In this document: positions 16,790 to 27,607 of the stretch, one piece after another | Numbering within the stretch: position 1 is the first letter of the stretch | Layout: every line of letters starts with the position of its first letter | Assembly: GCF_014851905.1 (NCBI RefSeq) | Contig: NZ_JACVAQ010000002.1 | Span: forward strand, 1,426,001 to 1,490,000 | Reading direction: 5' to 3' | From: Pseudomonas sp. PDM14 | GTDB taxonomy: Bacteria > Pseudomonadota > Gammaproteobacteria > Pseudomonadales > Pseudomonadaceae | Length of the DNA stretch: 64,000 nt | Notes under the pieces: model-generated | Seen by the model: only the letters and a program-made list of their open reading frames with translations | The model's database searches: none | Told to the model about the DNA's origin: nothing | Made by a program: the position numbers and the translations under genes

Positions 16790-16848
16790 CCACGAGCCGC
16801 CGCGGCGTTATGCTGCGGCGCTCGACACCAGCCTGGGAGCGATCATCC

Positions 16849-17691
16849 GTGGATACGACCGTGTTTGCCGTGGTGATGGCCGCCGCGGTGTTGCACGCGG
16901 GCTGGAACGCCCTGCTGAAGATCGGCCTCGACCGTTTTCTCACCGCCTCGCTGATTCAGATCGGCGCCGGGCTGGTCGCTCTGCTGGCGCTGCCCTTCGT
17001 CACCCTGCCGGTCGCCGCCGCCTGGCCTTACATCCTCCTCTCCGCGCTGCTGCACATCGGCTACAACCTGTTCCTCTCGCGGGCCTATCAGCACGGCGAC
17101 CTCGGCCAGGTCTACCCGCTGTCACGCGGCAGCTCACCGCTGCTGGTGGCCCTGCTGGCGCTGCTCGCCGGCGATGCCCTGCGCCTACAACAATGGCCGG
17201 GGCTGCTGGTGCTGGTCACCGGCATCTGGCTGATGGCCTGGCGCGGCGGACAACGTGGCACCCGTCTCGACCGTCGCCTGCTGGGCAACGCCCTGGCCAC
17301 CGCTTCCTTCATTGCCGGCTATACCCTGGCCGATGCCCTCGGTGCTCGCGCCAATGCCGACGCAATCGGCTATGCGGTGTGGCTGTTCGCGGTCAACGGC
17401 CTGGTCATGGCGGCGGTCATCGCCCTGCGCCGCGGCCCGCGCATCTTTCTTCAGCTCGGCCCGCACTGGCGCGGCGGGCTCGCGGGCGGCGCGATGTCGA
17501 TGCTGGCCTACAGCCTGGTGATCTGGGCGATGACCCATGCGCCCATCGCCCTGGTTTCCGCCTTGCGCGAGACCAGCGTGCTGTTCGCCCTGCTGATCGG
17601 CTACCTGTTCCTGCGCGAGCCCATGCCATTGCCGCGGCTGCTTGCCTGCGCAGTCATCGTCGTCGGTGTGGCGCTGATGAAACTGGCCTGA
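16849..17691 (+). CDS. EamA/DMT-family transporter
   Basis: A 280-residue protein of about ten helices in two EamA repeats (VFAVVMAAAVLHAGWNALLK opens helix 1; RETSVLFALLIGYLFLREPM is the typical end of repeat 2). I chose the GTG at 16849, which has a GGGAG ribosome site and begins directly at helix 1; longer upstream translations are basic and not protein-like. It follows argO by 59 bp and may be co-transcribed with the amino-acid export genes. Substrate unknown. Confidence 0.85.
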   Translation: MDTTVFAVVMAAAVLHAGWNALLKIGLDRFLTASLIQIGAGLVALLALPFVTLPVAAAWPYILLSALLHIGYNLFLSRAYQHGDLGQVYPLSRGSSPLLVALLALLAGDALRLQQWPGLLVLVTGIWLMAWRGGQRGTRLDRRLLGNALATASFIAGYTLADALGARANADAIGYAVWLFAVNGLVMAAVIALRRGPRIFLQLGPHWRGGLAGGAMSMLAYSLVIWAMTHAPIALVSALRETSVLFALLIGYLFLREPMPLPRLLACAVIVVGVALMKLA

Positions 17692-17911
17692 AGCAGTTCG
17701 CACTTCCAGCGCCGTCGCCGGTCCCAATCAAGAGCCTGCGAAGCGCCTGGCATCGGCTTTCCCACACAGTTGCTGCGTGGATAAGGCCCAGGCCCGGTGC
17801 TATGATCGCGGCCTTGCGGTGAAAAGAGTACAAACTCGAAGCCGCCATTCGGCCGCCCGTGAACGGCCTCGCGCTAGTCGCACATCCCCGCCCTGATGAA
17901 GGAGATAGACC

Positions 17912-18493
17912 ATGGCTTTCGAATTGCCGCCGCTGCCGTACGAGAAAAACGCCCTCGAGCCGCACCTGTCCGCCGAGACCCTGGAATTCCACCACGACAA
18001 GCACCACAACACCTACGTCGTGAACCTGAACAACCTGGTGCCCGGCACCGAGTTCGAAGGCAAGAGCCTGGAAGAAATCGTCAAGACGTCGTCCGGTGGC
18101 ATCTTCAACAACGCCGCTCAGGTCTGGAACCACACCTTCTACTGGAACTGCCTGAGCCCGAACGGCGGTGGTCAGCCGACTGGCGCCCTGGCCGACGCGA
18201 TCAACGCAGCCTTCGGCTCGTTCGACAAGTTCAAGGAAGAGTTCAGCAAAGTCTCCATCGGCACCTTCGGTTCCGGCTGGGGCTGGCTGGTGAAGAAAGC
18301 TGACGGTTCCCTCGCTCTGGCCAGCACCATCGGCGCCGGCAACCCGATCACCAGCGGCGACACCCCGCTGCTGACCTGCGACGTCTGGGAACACGCCTAC
18401 TACATCGACTACCGCAACCTGCGCCCGAAGTACGTCGAGGCGTTCTGGAACCTGGTCAACTGGGACTTCGTGGCGAAAAACTTCGCAGCCTGA
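17912..18493 (+). CDS. sodB: Iron superoxide dismutase
   Basis: A 193-residue Fe-type superoxide dismutase, full family length. Metal ligands are visible: His in [11 protein letters not shown], His in [11 protein letters not shown], and Asp and His in [14 protein letters not shown]. The segment [11 protein letters not shown] is also conserved. It converts superoxide to hydrogen peroxide and oxygen in the cytoplasm. A strong ribosome site (GAAGGAGA) precedes the ATG, a TATGAT -10-like element lies about 105 bp upstream, and a clear terminator follows. Pseudomonas sodB is known to be iron-regulated; no obvious Fur box was seen here. Confidence 0.96.
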   Translation: MAFELPPLPYEKNALEPHLSAETLEFHHDKHHNTYVVNLNNLVPGTEFEGKSLEEIVKTSSGGIFNNAAQVWNHTFYWNCLSPNGGGQPTGALADAINAAFGSFDKFKEEFSKVSIGTFGSGWGWLVKKADGSLALASTIGAGNPITSGDTPLLTCDVWEHAYYIDYRNLRPKYVEAFWNLVNWDFVAKNFAA

Positions 18494-18509
18494 GTCACCC
18501 AGCGCTAAC

Positions 18510-18537
18510 AAAAAACCCGGCCTTTGCCGGGTTTTTT
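18510..18537. terminator. Bidirectional rho-independent terminator after sodB
   Basis: AAAAAACCCGGC / GCCGGGTTTTTT stem with a 4-nt loop (CTTT), T-run on both strands, between sodB and the convergent broken gene. Confidence 0.93.
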
Positions 18538-18547
18538 GCATTCTGCC

Positions 18548-19190
18548 TCAGAGCAATTTCTGCGGCGCCATCGCCAGAGCCAGACGCTCGGTCTTCTGCA
18601 CCGCGCGGGTCAGCACCTGGTCGGCCGTGACCGGGCCGAGGTACTCGCACAGCCCTATATAAAGCAGGTTGAGCAGCATGCGCAGCTGCTCCAGGCCCAA
18701 CGCGGTCAGCCCCAGCGTACCGCCCTGCTCCAGCCAGCCACGCAGCCGCAGGCGCAACTCGGTATCGACCTGCATGCCATTGAGGTTGCCGGCGGCGAAG
18801 CGGCGCAGGCGCGGCACCATCTCTGCGTCGAGCAGGCCAAACAGCGTCTCGGTCAGCGCCTCGAAGGTTTCCCGTGCCTGCGCATCCGGGCCGGACACCT
18901 CCTCCGCGCCCTGGCCATCGCCCCGGCGCCAGGCGCAGACGCGGCGTCGGGTCCGGCAACAGGGCCGAGGCCGGCCCGGTCAGCGCGCCGACCAGCTCGC
19001 GGTACAGCCGCGCACGCTCCAGCTTGCGCTCGCTGCGCTTGACCACCTCGGCGAGGAACTCGTTGAGGGCGAACGGCGGCTTGTCCGAATACTTGGCCTC
19101 CCACAGGGACAGCAGCGGCAGCAGCTCTTCCTCGGGGAAGTGCCCGGCCAGGCCGGTGTAGATCGCACGGCGGCGGGTTGTCAGGCTCAT
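18548..19190 (-). pseudogene. Conserved hypothetical gene split by a one-base frameshift
   Basis: The first 92 codons (MSLTTRRRAIYTGLAGHFPE ... LLPDPTPRLRLAPG) are coding-like. The frame then turns into an Arg/Gly/Pro-rich shadow. Good coding character resumes in another frame as GDGQGAEEVSGPDAQARETF, running to the stop at 18548. Removing one C from the CCCC run at 18921-18924 (plus strand) joins the halves into one protein of about 213 residues. The product is helical with no catalytic motif that I recognise; the N-terminal part slightly resembles a TetR-like helical protein, but without confidence. It may be a true frameshift mutation or a sequencing/assembly error. It is 1 bp from the downstream end of the Amt gene and likely in its transcript. 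Confidence 0.75.
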
Positions 19191-19191
19191 C

Positions 19192-20487
19192 TCAGCTCCT
19201 CCGCAACAGATCGGCGCCGTCGAACGTCACCGTCTGGTTGAACTCGGGATAGCCCACTTCCGCGTGCTCGGCGAAATCCAGACCGCGCTGCTCGTCCTGG
19301 GTCGAAGTGCGCAGGCCGATGGTCTTGGCGATCAGGAAGTAGAGGATCAGCGCCATCGGAAAGGCCCAGGCGAACGCCATACCGGCGCCGAGCAGCTGCA
19401 CGCTGACACGCGTCCAGCTGAACAGATCACCGGTGAAGAACAGCCCGGCGGCCACCGTGCCCCAGACACCGGCGAAGCCGTGTACCGACACCGCGCCGAC
19501 CACATCGTCAAGCTGCCAGCGGTCGAGCAGGCGCATACCGAATACCACGACAAAGCCGGCAACCAGCCCGGTGAGCATGGCGTAGCCCGGCAGCATGGTG
19601 GCGCACCCGGCGGTAATGCCAACCAGGCCACCCAGCGAACCATTGACCGTGGAGGTCAGGAGTATCGGCTTGGACGTGGTACGCAGGGCAAGCATCGCGC
19701 CGATCGCACCGCAGGCCGCCGCCAGGTGTGTATTGAGGGCGATCAGGCCGAGGCTTTCGGTCATGCCCAGGGTGCTGCCGGCGTTGAAGCCGAACCAGCC
19801 GAGCCACAGCACGAAGCCACCCAGGGTGACCAGGCCGAGGTTGTGCCCGGGAATCACCCGCGGCGTGCCGTCAGCGGCGAAGCGACCAAGGCGCGGGCCG
19901 AGCACCAGGATGCCGGCCAGGGCGCACCAGGCGCCGACGCTATGCACCACGGTCGAACCGGCAAAGTCGATGAAGCCGAGCTTGGCCAGCCAACCCTGGC
20001 CGCCGTAGATGCCGCTCCACACCCAGCTGCCGAATACCGGGTAGATGAAGCCGCTGATCACCACAGCGCCGATCATGTAGGCGCCGTAACGCGTACGCTC
20101 GGCCATGGCGCCGCTGGCGATGGTCGCGGCCGTGGCAGCGAACATCATCTGGAACAGCAGGAAGGTGAAGTCCCAGGGTTGGCCTTCGTGCGGGGCGAAG
20201 TGGCTCATGCCGAACCAGCCGGTGAGGTTGCTGCCGAACATCAGGCCGAAGCCGACCAGCCAGAACACCACGCCACCGACACAGCCATCCATGTAGTTCT
20301 TCATCATCACGTTGACCGCATTCTTGGTCCGCGACATGCCGCTTTCCAACAAGGCGAAACCGGCCTGCATGAAGAACACCAGGGCGCTGGCCAATACCAC
20401 CCAAGCGGTGCTGGTGGCGCTATCGCTGGCCGCGTGAGCGGTCGGCGCGAAAAACAGGGCACTCAATGACAAGAGATAGATCTTCAT
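19192..20487 (-). CDS. Amt-family ammonium transporter
   Basis: A 431-residue protein with a signal-like first segment (MKIYLLSLSALFFAPTAHAA) and eleven helices. The two pore histidines of the Amt family are present in STVVHSVGAWCALAG and VSVHGFAGVWGTV, and the ammonium-binding Phe/Trp region is in place (GSWVWSG). It takes up ammonium or ammonia across the inner membrane. I chose the ATG at 20487 behind a GGGGG ribosome site; a TTG two codons upstream is possible. No glnK gene is adjacent, unlike the usual amtB operon, so this is probably a second, PII-unlinked Amt. Confidence 0.9.
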   Translation of the reverse strand: MKIYLLSLSALFFAPTAHAASDSATSTAWVVLASALVFFMQAGFALLESGMSRTKNAVNVMMKNYMDGCVGGVVFWLVGFGLMFGSNLTGWFGMSHFAPHEGQPWDFTFLLFQMMFAATAATIASGAMAERTRYGAYMIGAVVISGFIYPVFGSWVWSGIYGGQGWLAKLGFIDFAGSTVVHSVGAWCALAGILVLGPRLGRFAADGTPRVIPGHNLGLVTLGGFVLWLGWFGFNAGSTLGMTESLGLIALNTHLAAACGAIGAMLALRTTSKPILLTSTVNGSLGGLVGITAGCATMLPGYAMLTGLVAGFVVVFGMRLLDRWQLDDVVGAVSVHGFAGVWGTVAAGLFFTGDLFSWTRVSVQLLGAGMAFAWAFPMALILYFLIAKTIGLRTSTQDEQRGLDFAEHAEVGYPEFNQTVTFDGADLLRRS

Positions 20488-20744
20488 GGCCAACCCCCGT
20501 TAACTGGTGAGGTAGTGGTCATCGCAACTCTTGTGCCACAGTACGAGGGCCTGCACAGGCCTGCCGATGCGTTCTGCGCACCATTAGTGAGCAAGCAAAG
20601 CGTATCAGCCGCTTTACACGCGCCATGCCTGAACAGCCGTGGAAAATTCTGCTATTAAGCGTACTGGCCCTTTGACGGCTTCCCCGCATTTGCCAATACT
20701 CACAAGCGATCAGACGCCTCCGGCAGAGAACAAGGAATCCGCAT

Positions 20745-22808
20745 TTGAAGCTGGAACTTAAAAATAGCCTCTCGCTCAAGCTGCTCCGTGTCGTCCTGTT
20801 GTCGGCGCTGGTCGTCGGTGTGGTCCTGAGCTGCGCGCAGATAGTCTTCGACATCTACAAGACGCGCCAGGCAGTGGCCAACGATGCGCACCGCATCCTC
20901 GGCATGTTCCGCGACCCCTCGACCCAGGCCGTCTACAGCCTCGACCGCGAGATGGGCATGCAGGTCATCGAGGGTCTGTTCCAGCATGAAGCCGTGCGTT
21001 TCGCCGCCATCGGTCACCCCAACGAACCGATGCTCGCCGAGCGCGAGCGCGAGCTGGTCGAATCGCCCACCCGCTGGATGACCGACCCGATCCTCGGTAA
21101 AGAGCAGGCCTTCAGTACCCAACTGGTCGGCCGCGGCCCTTACAGCGAATACTACGGTGACCTCAACATCACCCTCGACACCGCCAGCTATGGCGAGAAC
21201 TTCATCACCACCTCGGTGATCATCTTCATCTCCGGCGTGCTCCGCGCACTGGCCATGGGCCTGGTGCTGTACCTGGTCTACCACTGGCTGCTGACCAAGC
21301 CGCTGTCGAAAATCATCGAGCACCTGACCAACATCAACCCGGACCGGCCCAGCGAACACAAGCTGCCCATGTTGCCGGGCAACGAGCGCAACGAACTGGG
21401 CCTGTGGATCAACACGGCAAACCAGCTGCTCGAATCGATCGAACGCAACACCCACCTGCGCCGCGAGGCCGAGAACAGTCTGATGCGCATGTCGCAGTAC
21501 GACTTCCTCACCGGCCTGCCCAACCGCCAGCAACTGCAGCAGCAACTCGACCAGATCCTCGACGACGCCGGTCGCCTGCAACGTCGCGTGGCCGTGCTCT
21601 GCGTCGGCCTCGACGACTTCAAGGGCGTCAACGAACAGTTCAGCTACCAGACCGGCGACCAATTGCTCCTGGCCCTCTCCGACCGCCTGCGCAGCCACAG
21701 CAGCAAACTCGGTGCGCTGGCCCGTCTGGGCGGCGACCAGTTCGCCCTGGTCCAGGCCGACATCGAGCAACCCTACGAAGCCGCCGAACTGGCGCAGAGC
21801 ATTCTCGACAGCCTGGAAACCCCCTTCTCGCTCGAACGCCAGGAAGTACGCCTGCGCGCCACCATCGGCATCACCCTGTTCCCGGAAGACGGCGACACCA
21901 CCGAGAAGCTGCTGCAGAAAGCCGAGCAGACCATGACCCTGGCCAAGAGCCGCTCGCGCAACCGCTACCAGTTCTACATCGCCAGCGTCGACAGCGAGAT
22001 GCGCCGCCGCCGCGAGCTGGAAAAGGACCTGCGCGACGCGCTCAAGCGCAACGAGCTGCACCTGGTCTACCAACCGCAGGTCGATTACCGCGACCACCGC
22101 GTGGTCGGCGTCGAAGCCCTGCTGCGCTGGCAGCACCCGCAGCATGGCCTGGTGCCGCCGGACCTGTTCATCCCGCTGGCCGAACAGAACGGCAGCATCA
22201 TCGCCATCGGCGAATGGGTGCTCGACCAGTCCTGTCGCCAGCTGCGCGAATGGCACGACCAGGGCTTCACCGAACTGCGCATGGCGGTCAACCTGTCCAC
22301 CGTGCAACTGCACCACACCGAGCTGCCGCGCATGGTCAACAACCTGCTGCAGGTGTACCGCCTGCCGATGCGCAGCCTGGAGCTGGAAGTCACCGAAACC
22401 GGCCTGATGGAAGACATCACCACCGCCGCCCAGCACCTGCTCAGCCTGCGCCGCGCCGGCGCGCTGATCGCCATCGACGACTTCGGTACCGGCTACTCCT
22501 CGCTGAGCTACCTGAAGAGCCTGCCGCTGGACAAGATCAAGATCGACAAGAGCTTCGTGCAGGACCTGCTCGAAGACGAGGATGACGCCACCATCGTGCG
22601 CGCCATCATCCAGCTCGGTAAGAGCCTGGGCATGCAAGTTATCGCCGAGGGTGTGGAGACCTCCGAACAGGAGGCCTACATCATCGCCCAGGGCTGCAAC
22701 GAGGGGCAGGGCTACCTCTACAGCAAGCCATTGCCGGCGCGTGAAGTGACGCTCTACCTGAAGCAGGCGCGCCGCCTGAGCAACGCTGGTAACCCCGCCA
22801 CGCTTTGA
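20745..22808 (+). CDS. bifA: Cyclic-di-GMP phosphodiesterase BifA
   Basis: A 687-residue membrane-bound protein. Transmembrane helices lie near 8-30 and 160-185 around a periplasmic sensor region, followed by a HAMP-like linker (WLLTKPLSKIIEHL). A degenerate GGDEF domain (RLGGDQFALVQ in place of GGDEF) precedes an intact EAL domain. EAL catalytic residues are visible in VEALLRW, NLSTVQLH, LEVTETG, IDDFGTGYSSLSYLKSL and IAEGVETSEQ, so it should hydrolyse c-di-GMP. The GGDQF variant is that of P. aeruginosa BifA, which controls biofilm and swarming. Translation starts at TTG 20745 behind AAGGA. Confidence 0.93.
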   Translation: MKLELKNSLSLKLLRVVLLSALVVGVVLSCAQIVFDIYKTRQAVANDAHRILGMFRDPSTQAVYSLDREMGMQVIEGLFQHEAVRFAAIGHPNEPMLAERERELVESPTRWMTDPILGKEQAFSTQLVGRGPYSEYYGDLNITLDTASYGENFITTSVIIFISGVLRALAMGLVLYLVYHWLLTKPLSKIIEHLTNINPDRPSEHKLPMLPGNERNELGLWINTANQLLESIERNTHLRREAENSLMRMSQYDFLTGLPNRQQLQQQLDQILDDAGRLQRRVAVLCVGLDDFKGVNEQFSYQTGDQLLLALSDRLRSHSSKLGALARLGGDQFALVQADIEQPYEAAELAQSILDSLETPFSLERQEVRLRATIGITLFPEDGDTTEKLLQKAEQTMTLAKSRSRNRYQFYIASVDSEMRRRRELEKDLRDALKRNELHLVYQPQVDYRDHRVVGVEALLRWQHPQHGLVPPDLFIPLAEQNGSIIAIGEWVLDQSCRQLREWHDQGFTELRMAVNLSTVQLHHTELPRMVNNLLQVYRLPMRSLELEVTETGLMEDITTAAQHLLSLRRAGALIAIDDFGTGYSSLSYLKSLPLDKIKIDKSFVQDLLEDEDDATIVRAIIQLGKSLGMQVIAEGVETSEQEAYIIAQGCNEGQGYLYSKPLPAREVTLYLKQARRLSNAGNPATL

Positions 22809-22814
22809 TAGTCC

Positions 22815-22838
22815 GGGTGGCAGGAGCCACCCTTTCTC
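22815..22838 (+). terminator. Probable terminator after bifA
   Basis: Stem GGGTGGC / GCCACCC with a 4-nt loop followed by TTTCTC, 7 bp after the bifA stop. Confidence 0.55.
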
Positions 22839-22913
22839 ATCGCCCTACTGCCCAGCAGCGGTGTGTGTTGTTCCAGCTCGGACGCATCACCCTGTTCTGA
22901 TCACGCCACCACG

Positions 22914-23651
22914 ATGAAGAAAGCCCTGCCTCTGCTGGCGCTCCTTTGCGCCCCACTCGTCTGCGCGGCCAACAGCACGGACTGCCACCTGCGCGTCGGC
23001 TGGGAAGAGTGGTACCCCCTGATTTACCAACAGAACGAACAACTGGTCGGCAGCGAGTACAGCGAGCTGCAGGCGCTGGCGCACGATGCCGGCTACACCC
23101 TGGCGTTCATCGAAGAGCCCTGGGCCCGCGCCCTGCAAAAGCTGAAACAGGGCCGTCTGGACCTGCTCTACGGCGCCAGCCATTCGCTCGAGCGAGAGGC
23201 CTTCGCCCGCTTCAGCCAGCCGTACCGGGTGGAAGAGATGGTGCTGGTCATCGCCGGCGTGCCGTCCGCGCCGCCCGTCGCCAACCTGTCGCTGCGCCAG
23301 TGGCTGAACGAGCCACGCGCCGACGGTCGCCCGCGCACCCTCGGGGTGATTCGCGGCTTCTACTACGGCGAGGAGCTGGAACCCATCGTGCGCGACCCGC
23401 AGGCAACGGCGCAGCGCCTGGAAGTGCGCTGGGATCAGCAGTTGCTGGACGTGCTGGCACGCGGGCGCATCGACGGCTACCTGCTCGAGGACAGTGTCGC
23501 TCGCGCCATGCAGCGCGAGAGCACGCAACCGCTGCAAAGTTTCGGGGTCAGCGAGCACACCGAAGAACCCATGCACCTGATGTTCTCGCGCGCCGTGCCG
23601 GAGAGCGTGGTGCAGCGCTTCAACGCCGCCATCGCCCGCCGACCACGCTAG
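22914..23651 (+). CDS. Periplasmic solute-binding protein (SBP_bac_3-like)
   Basis: A 245-residue protein with a signal peptide (MKKALPLLALLCAPLVCAA) and a two-lobed solute-binding sequence of the amino-acid-binding SBP_bac_3 type. Visible segments are LRVGWEEWYPLIY, FIEEPWARALQKLKQGRLDL and LGVIRGFYYGEE. No ABC permease or ATPase lies nearby, so it may serve as an orphan binding protein or sensory partner; its neighbour BifA has a periplasmic sensor domain, but any link is speculative. The start is the ATG at 22914, where the signal peptide begins. Confidence 0.82.
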   Translation: MKKALPLLALLCAPLVCAANSTDCHLRVGWEEWYPLIYQQNEQLVGSEYSELQALAHDAGYTLAFIEEPWARALQKLKQGRLDLLYGASHSLEREAFARFSQPYRVEEMVLVIAGVPSAPPVANLSLRQWLNEPRADGRPRTLGVIRGFYYGEELEPIVRDPQATAQRLEVRWDQQLLDVLARGRIDGYLLEDSVARAMQRESTQPLQSFGVSEHTEEPMHLMFSRAVPESVVQRFNAAIARRPR

Positions 23652-23670
23652 ATATCCGCACCGAAAACGC

Positions 23671-23704
23671 AGAAGGCCCGTCTCCTCGCGAAGACGGGCC
23701 TTCT
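23671..23704. terminator. Bidirectional terminator between the SBP gene and lptG
   Basis: A 13-bp perfect stem AGAAGGCCCGTCT / AGACGGGCCTTCT with an 8-nt loop separates two convergent genes. Flanking T-runs are short. Confidence 0.8.
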
Positions 23705-23720
23705 TGGGTGACGCCTAGAA

Positions 23721-24782
23721 TCAGGCAGCGCGACGCAGCAACACCACCCCGGCCAGGCCACAGATCAGCGCCGGTACCAGCACCGCCAGCAGCGGCGAGA
23801 AGCCGAACACCAGGCTCGACGGACCGAGCAGGTCCTGGGCGATGCGGAACACGAAGCCCACCAGCACGCCGGTGAAGATACGCTGGCCCAGGGTCACCGA
23901 GCGCAGTGGGCCGAAGATGAAGGAAATCGCCATCAGCACCAGCGCGGCGGTCACCAGCGGCTGCAGGACCTTGGTCCAGAACGCCAGCCAGTAGCTGCCG
24001 TTGTTCAGCCCCTGCGCAGCGAGGTAGTGGATGTAGCGCCACAGCCCGGTCATCGACAGCGCTTCCGGCTCCATGACCACGGTGCCGAGCAGTTGCGGGT
24101 TGAGTTCGATGTCCCAACGCTCGTTGTCGAGCTCTTCCACCTCGGTGGTGCGATCACGGAAGTGGGTGGTGGCGACGTCTTCCAGCTGCCAGTGATCGCC
24201 CTGGTAGACGGCGCGCTTGGCGAAGCTGGCCGAGAGCATGTGGCGCTGGTCGTCGAACTGGTAGCGGGTCACGCCGTACAGGCGACCGTTGGGCTGCACG
24301 GCGTTGATGTGCACGTACTCGTGGCCCTGACGGTGCCACAGGCCGCGCTTGGAGCTTTGTGCCTCCCCGCTGCCTTGGGCCATGGAGCGGCTGGCCTGGG
24401 CCAGGTTCTCGGTCCAGGGCGCCACGTACTCACCGATCAGCACGCCGGCCAGCATCAGCACCAGCATCGGTTTCATCACCGCCCAGACGATGCGCCCGAC
24501 CGAAACCCCGGCGGCGCGCATGATGGTCAGCTCACTGTTGCTGGCCAGGGTGCCGAGGCCGATCAGGCAGCCGATCAGCGCCGCCATCGGCAGCATCTCG
24601 TAGAGCCGGCGCGGCAGGGTCAGCAACACATAGATCAGCGCCTCGAAGGTGCCATAGGTATCGCTGACATCGCCCAGCTCGTCGATGAAGGCGAACAGCA
24701 GCGCCAGGCCGACGATGATCCCCAGCACCGCGAGGATCGCGTAGAACACACTGCTACCGATGTAGCGATCAAGCCTGAGCAT
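23721..24782 (-). CDS. lptG: LPS export ABC transporter permease LptG
   Basis: A 353-residue YjgP/YjgQ permease. Three N-terminal helices (MLRLDRYIGSSVFYAILAVL ... AALIGCLIGLGTLASNSELT) are followed by a periplasmic beta-jellyroll (about 130-255) and three C-terminal helices. With LptF and LptB2 it extracts lipopolysaccharide from the inner membrane and passes it to LptC/LptA. Its start overlaps the lptF stop by 14 nt, the usual lptF-lptG order. Divergence from pepA upstream of lptF is also the conserved Pseudomonas arrangement. Confidence 0.94.
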   Translation of the reverse strand: MLRLDRYIGSSVFYAILAVLGIIVGLALLFAFIDELGDVSDTYGTFEALIYVLLTLPRRLYEMLPMAALIGCLIGLGTLASNSELTIMRAAGVSVGRIVWAVMKPMLVLMLAGVLIGEYVAPWTENLAQASRSMAQGSGEAQSSKRGLWHRQGHEYVHINAVQPNGRLYGVTRYQFDDQRHMLSASFAKRAVYQGDHWQLEDVATTHFRDRTTEVEELDNERWDIELNPQLLGTVVMEPEALSMTGLWRYIHYLAAQGLNNGSYWLAFWTKVLQPLVTAALVLMAISFIFGPLRSVTLGQRIFTGVLVGFVFRIAQDLLGPSSLVFGFSPLLAVLVPALICGLAGVVLLRRAA

Positions 24783-25911
24783 GAGCCATCTCCTTGCCTG
24801 CGCGGCGACTCGCCAGCTTGAGTTGCAACGGGGTCCAGAAGAACAGCCCCAGACCGATCAGCAGGAACAGGCCATGCACCCACCAGAGGCCCAGGTCTTG
24901 GGGAATCTTGCCCTTGTCCAGCTGCCCGCGGGCGCCGATCAGCAGCGCCAGGTAAGCCATGTACAGAAGAATCGCCGGGAGCAGTTTGAGGAAGCGCCCC
25001 TGGCGTGGATTGACCCGCGCCAGCGGCACGGCCAGCAGGGTGACGACGAACACCAGCAACGGAATCGACAGGCGCCACTGCAGCTCGGCCTGATGGCGCG
25101 GGTTGTCGCTGCCGATCAGTTCACGGGTCGGGATCGCCTCGCGCTCGCCGATCTCGCTGCTCACTGCCGGCTTGGGCAGCAGCACGCCGTAGGTGTCGTA
25201 CTTGATCGCACGGTAGTCGGCCTGGCCAGGGTTGCCGTCGTAGCGGTAACCGTTCTCCAGAATCAGGTAGCGACTGCCGTCGGTCTGGATCTCCTGGCGA
25301 CCGCTCTCGGCGACCAGCACGGCAATGCCCGGCTCCTTCTTCTTGCCCTTGTCGTTGTTGTCGACACGCAGGCGCTTCTCGGAAATGAACACACCGGACA
25401 ACTGGCCGCGGTCCTCGGACAGCGCCTCGGTGTAGGTCACCCGCGAGCCGTCCTTCATCGCCTGGAAGCGACCCGGCACCAGGGTGTCGAATTCGGTGAG
25501 GGCATCCTGCTGGTTGAAGATCCGCGTCACTTCGGCGACACCCTGTGGTGCCAGGCCGAGGCTGAGCCAGGCAACCAGCGCGGCTACCAGCGCGGCAGGC
25601 GCCATGGTGTAGGCCAGCAGACGTTTGTGGCTCATGCCGGTGGCCGACAGCACGGTCATCTCGCTGTCGAGATAAAGACGGCCATAGGCCAGCAGGATGC
25701 CGAGGAACAGCCCCAGCGGCAGGATCAGCTGCAGGAAGCCAGGCAGCCGAAAGCCCATGATCATGAACAGCACGCCCGGGTCCAGCAGCCCCTGCGCAGC
25801 CTGCGCCAGGTACTTGATGAAGCGGCCGCTCATGATGATGACGAGCAGCACGGCGCTGACTGCACTGAGGGTCAGCAGCAATTCGCGCGAGAGATAACGG
25901 AAGACGATCAA
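24769..25911 (-). CDS. lptF: LPS export ABC transporter permease LptF
   Basis: A 380-residue permease with the LptF start (MIVFRYLSREL, then LLVIIMSGRFIKYLAQAA). It has three helices, a large periplasmic jellyroll (about 115-270) and three further helices. It partners LptG in the LptB2FG transporter that powers LPS transport to the outer membrane. I prefer the TTG at 25911, which has a GGAG ribosome site at ideal spacing and gives the usual N terminus; a GTG three codons upstream is the alternative but has no room for a ribosome site. It is divergent from pepA. Confidence 0.93.
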   Translation of the reverse strand: MIVFRYLSRELLLTLSAVSAVLLVIIMSGRFIKYLAQAAQGLLDPGVLFMIMGFRLPGFLQLILPLGLFLGILLAYGRLYLDSEMTVLSATGMSHKRLLAYTMAPAALVAALVAWLSLGLAPQGVAEVTRIFNQQDALTEFDTLVPGRFQAMKDGSRVTYTEALSEDRGQLSGVFISEKRLRVDNNDKGKKKEPGIAVLVAESGRQEIQTDGSRYLILENGYRYDGNPGQADYRAIKYDTYGVLLPKPAVSSEIGEREAIPTRELIGSDNPRHQAELQWRLSIPLLVFVVTLLAVPLARVNPRQGRFLKLLPAILLYMAYLALLIGARGQLDKGKIPQDLGLWWVHGLFLLIGLGLFFWTPLQLKLASRRAGKEMAHAQA

Positions 25912-26006
25912 ACCAGACACTCCAGGGTTGTCAGGCTCAGGCGGCTACACGCAAACTAGCCGCACCTTTGCCGGCCTGCCGCTCGGGCAGGCCCTCGAAA
26001 AAATAG

Positions 26007-27542
<1,536 letters not shown>

Positions 27543-27551
27543 CGCGCCCAA

Positions 27552-27582
27552 CGAGCGGCCCTCCAACCGGGAGGGCCGCTCG
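27552..27582 (+). terminator. Strong hairpin between pepA and holC (terminator or processing site)
   Basis: Stem CGAGCGGCCCTCC / GGAGGGCCGCTCG, 13 bp, small loop, 10 bp after the pepA stop. There is no T-run after it, so it may attenuate rather than stop transcription into holC. Confidence 0.5.
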
Positions 27583-27607
27583 CCTCCATCGCCCCACGAG
27601 CCCACTC

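Noticed and set aside
18548-19190. Programmed ribosomal frameshifting to explain the split gene
   Set aside because: No X-XXY-YYZ slippery heptamer or evident stimulatory structure at the C4 run; a simple indel explains it better.
20745-22808. BifA as an active diguanylate cyclase
   Set aside because: The GGDEF site is GGDQF and the EAL residues are all intact, so phosphodiesterase activity is expected.
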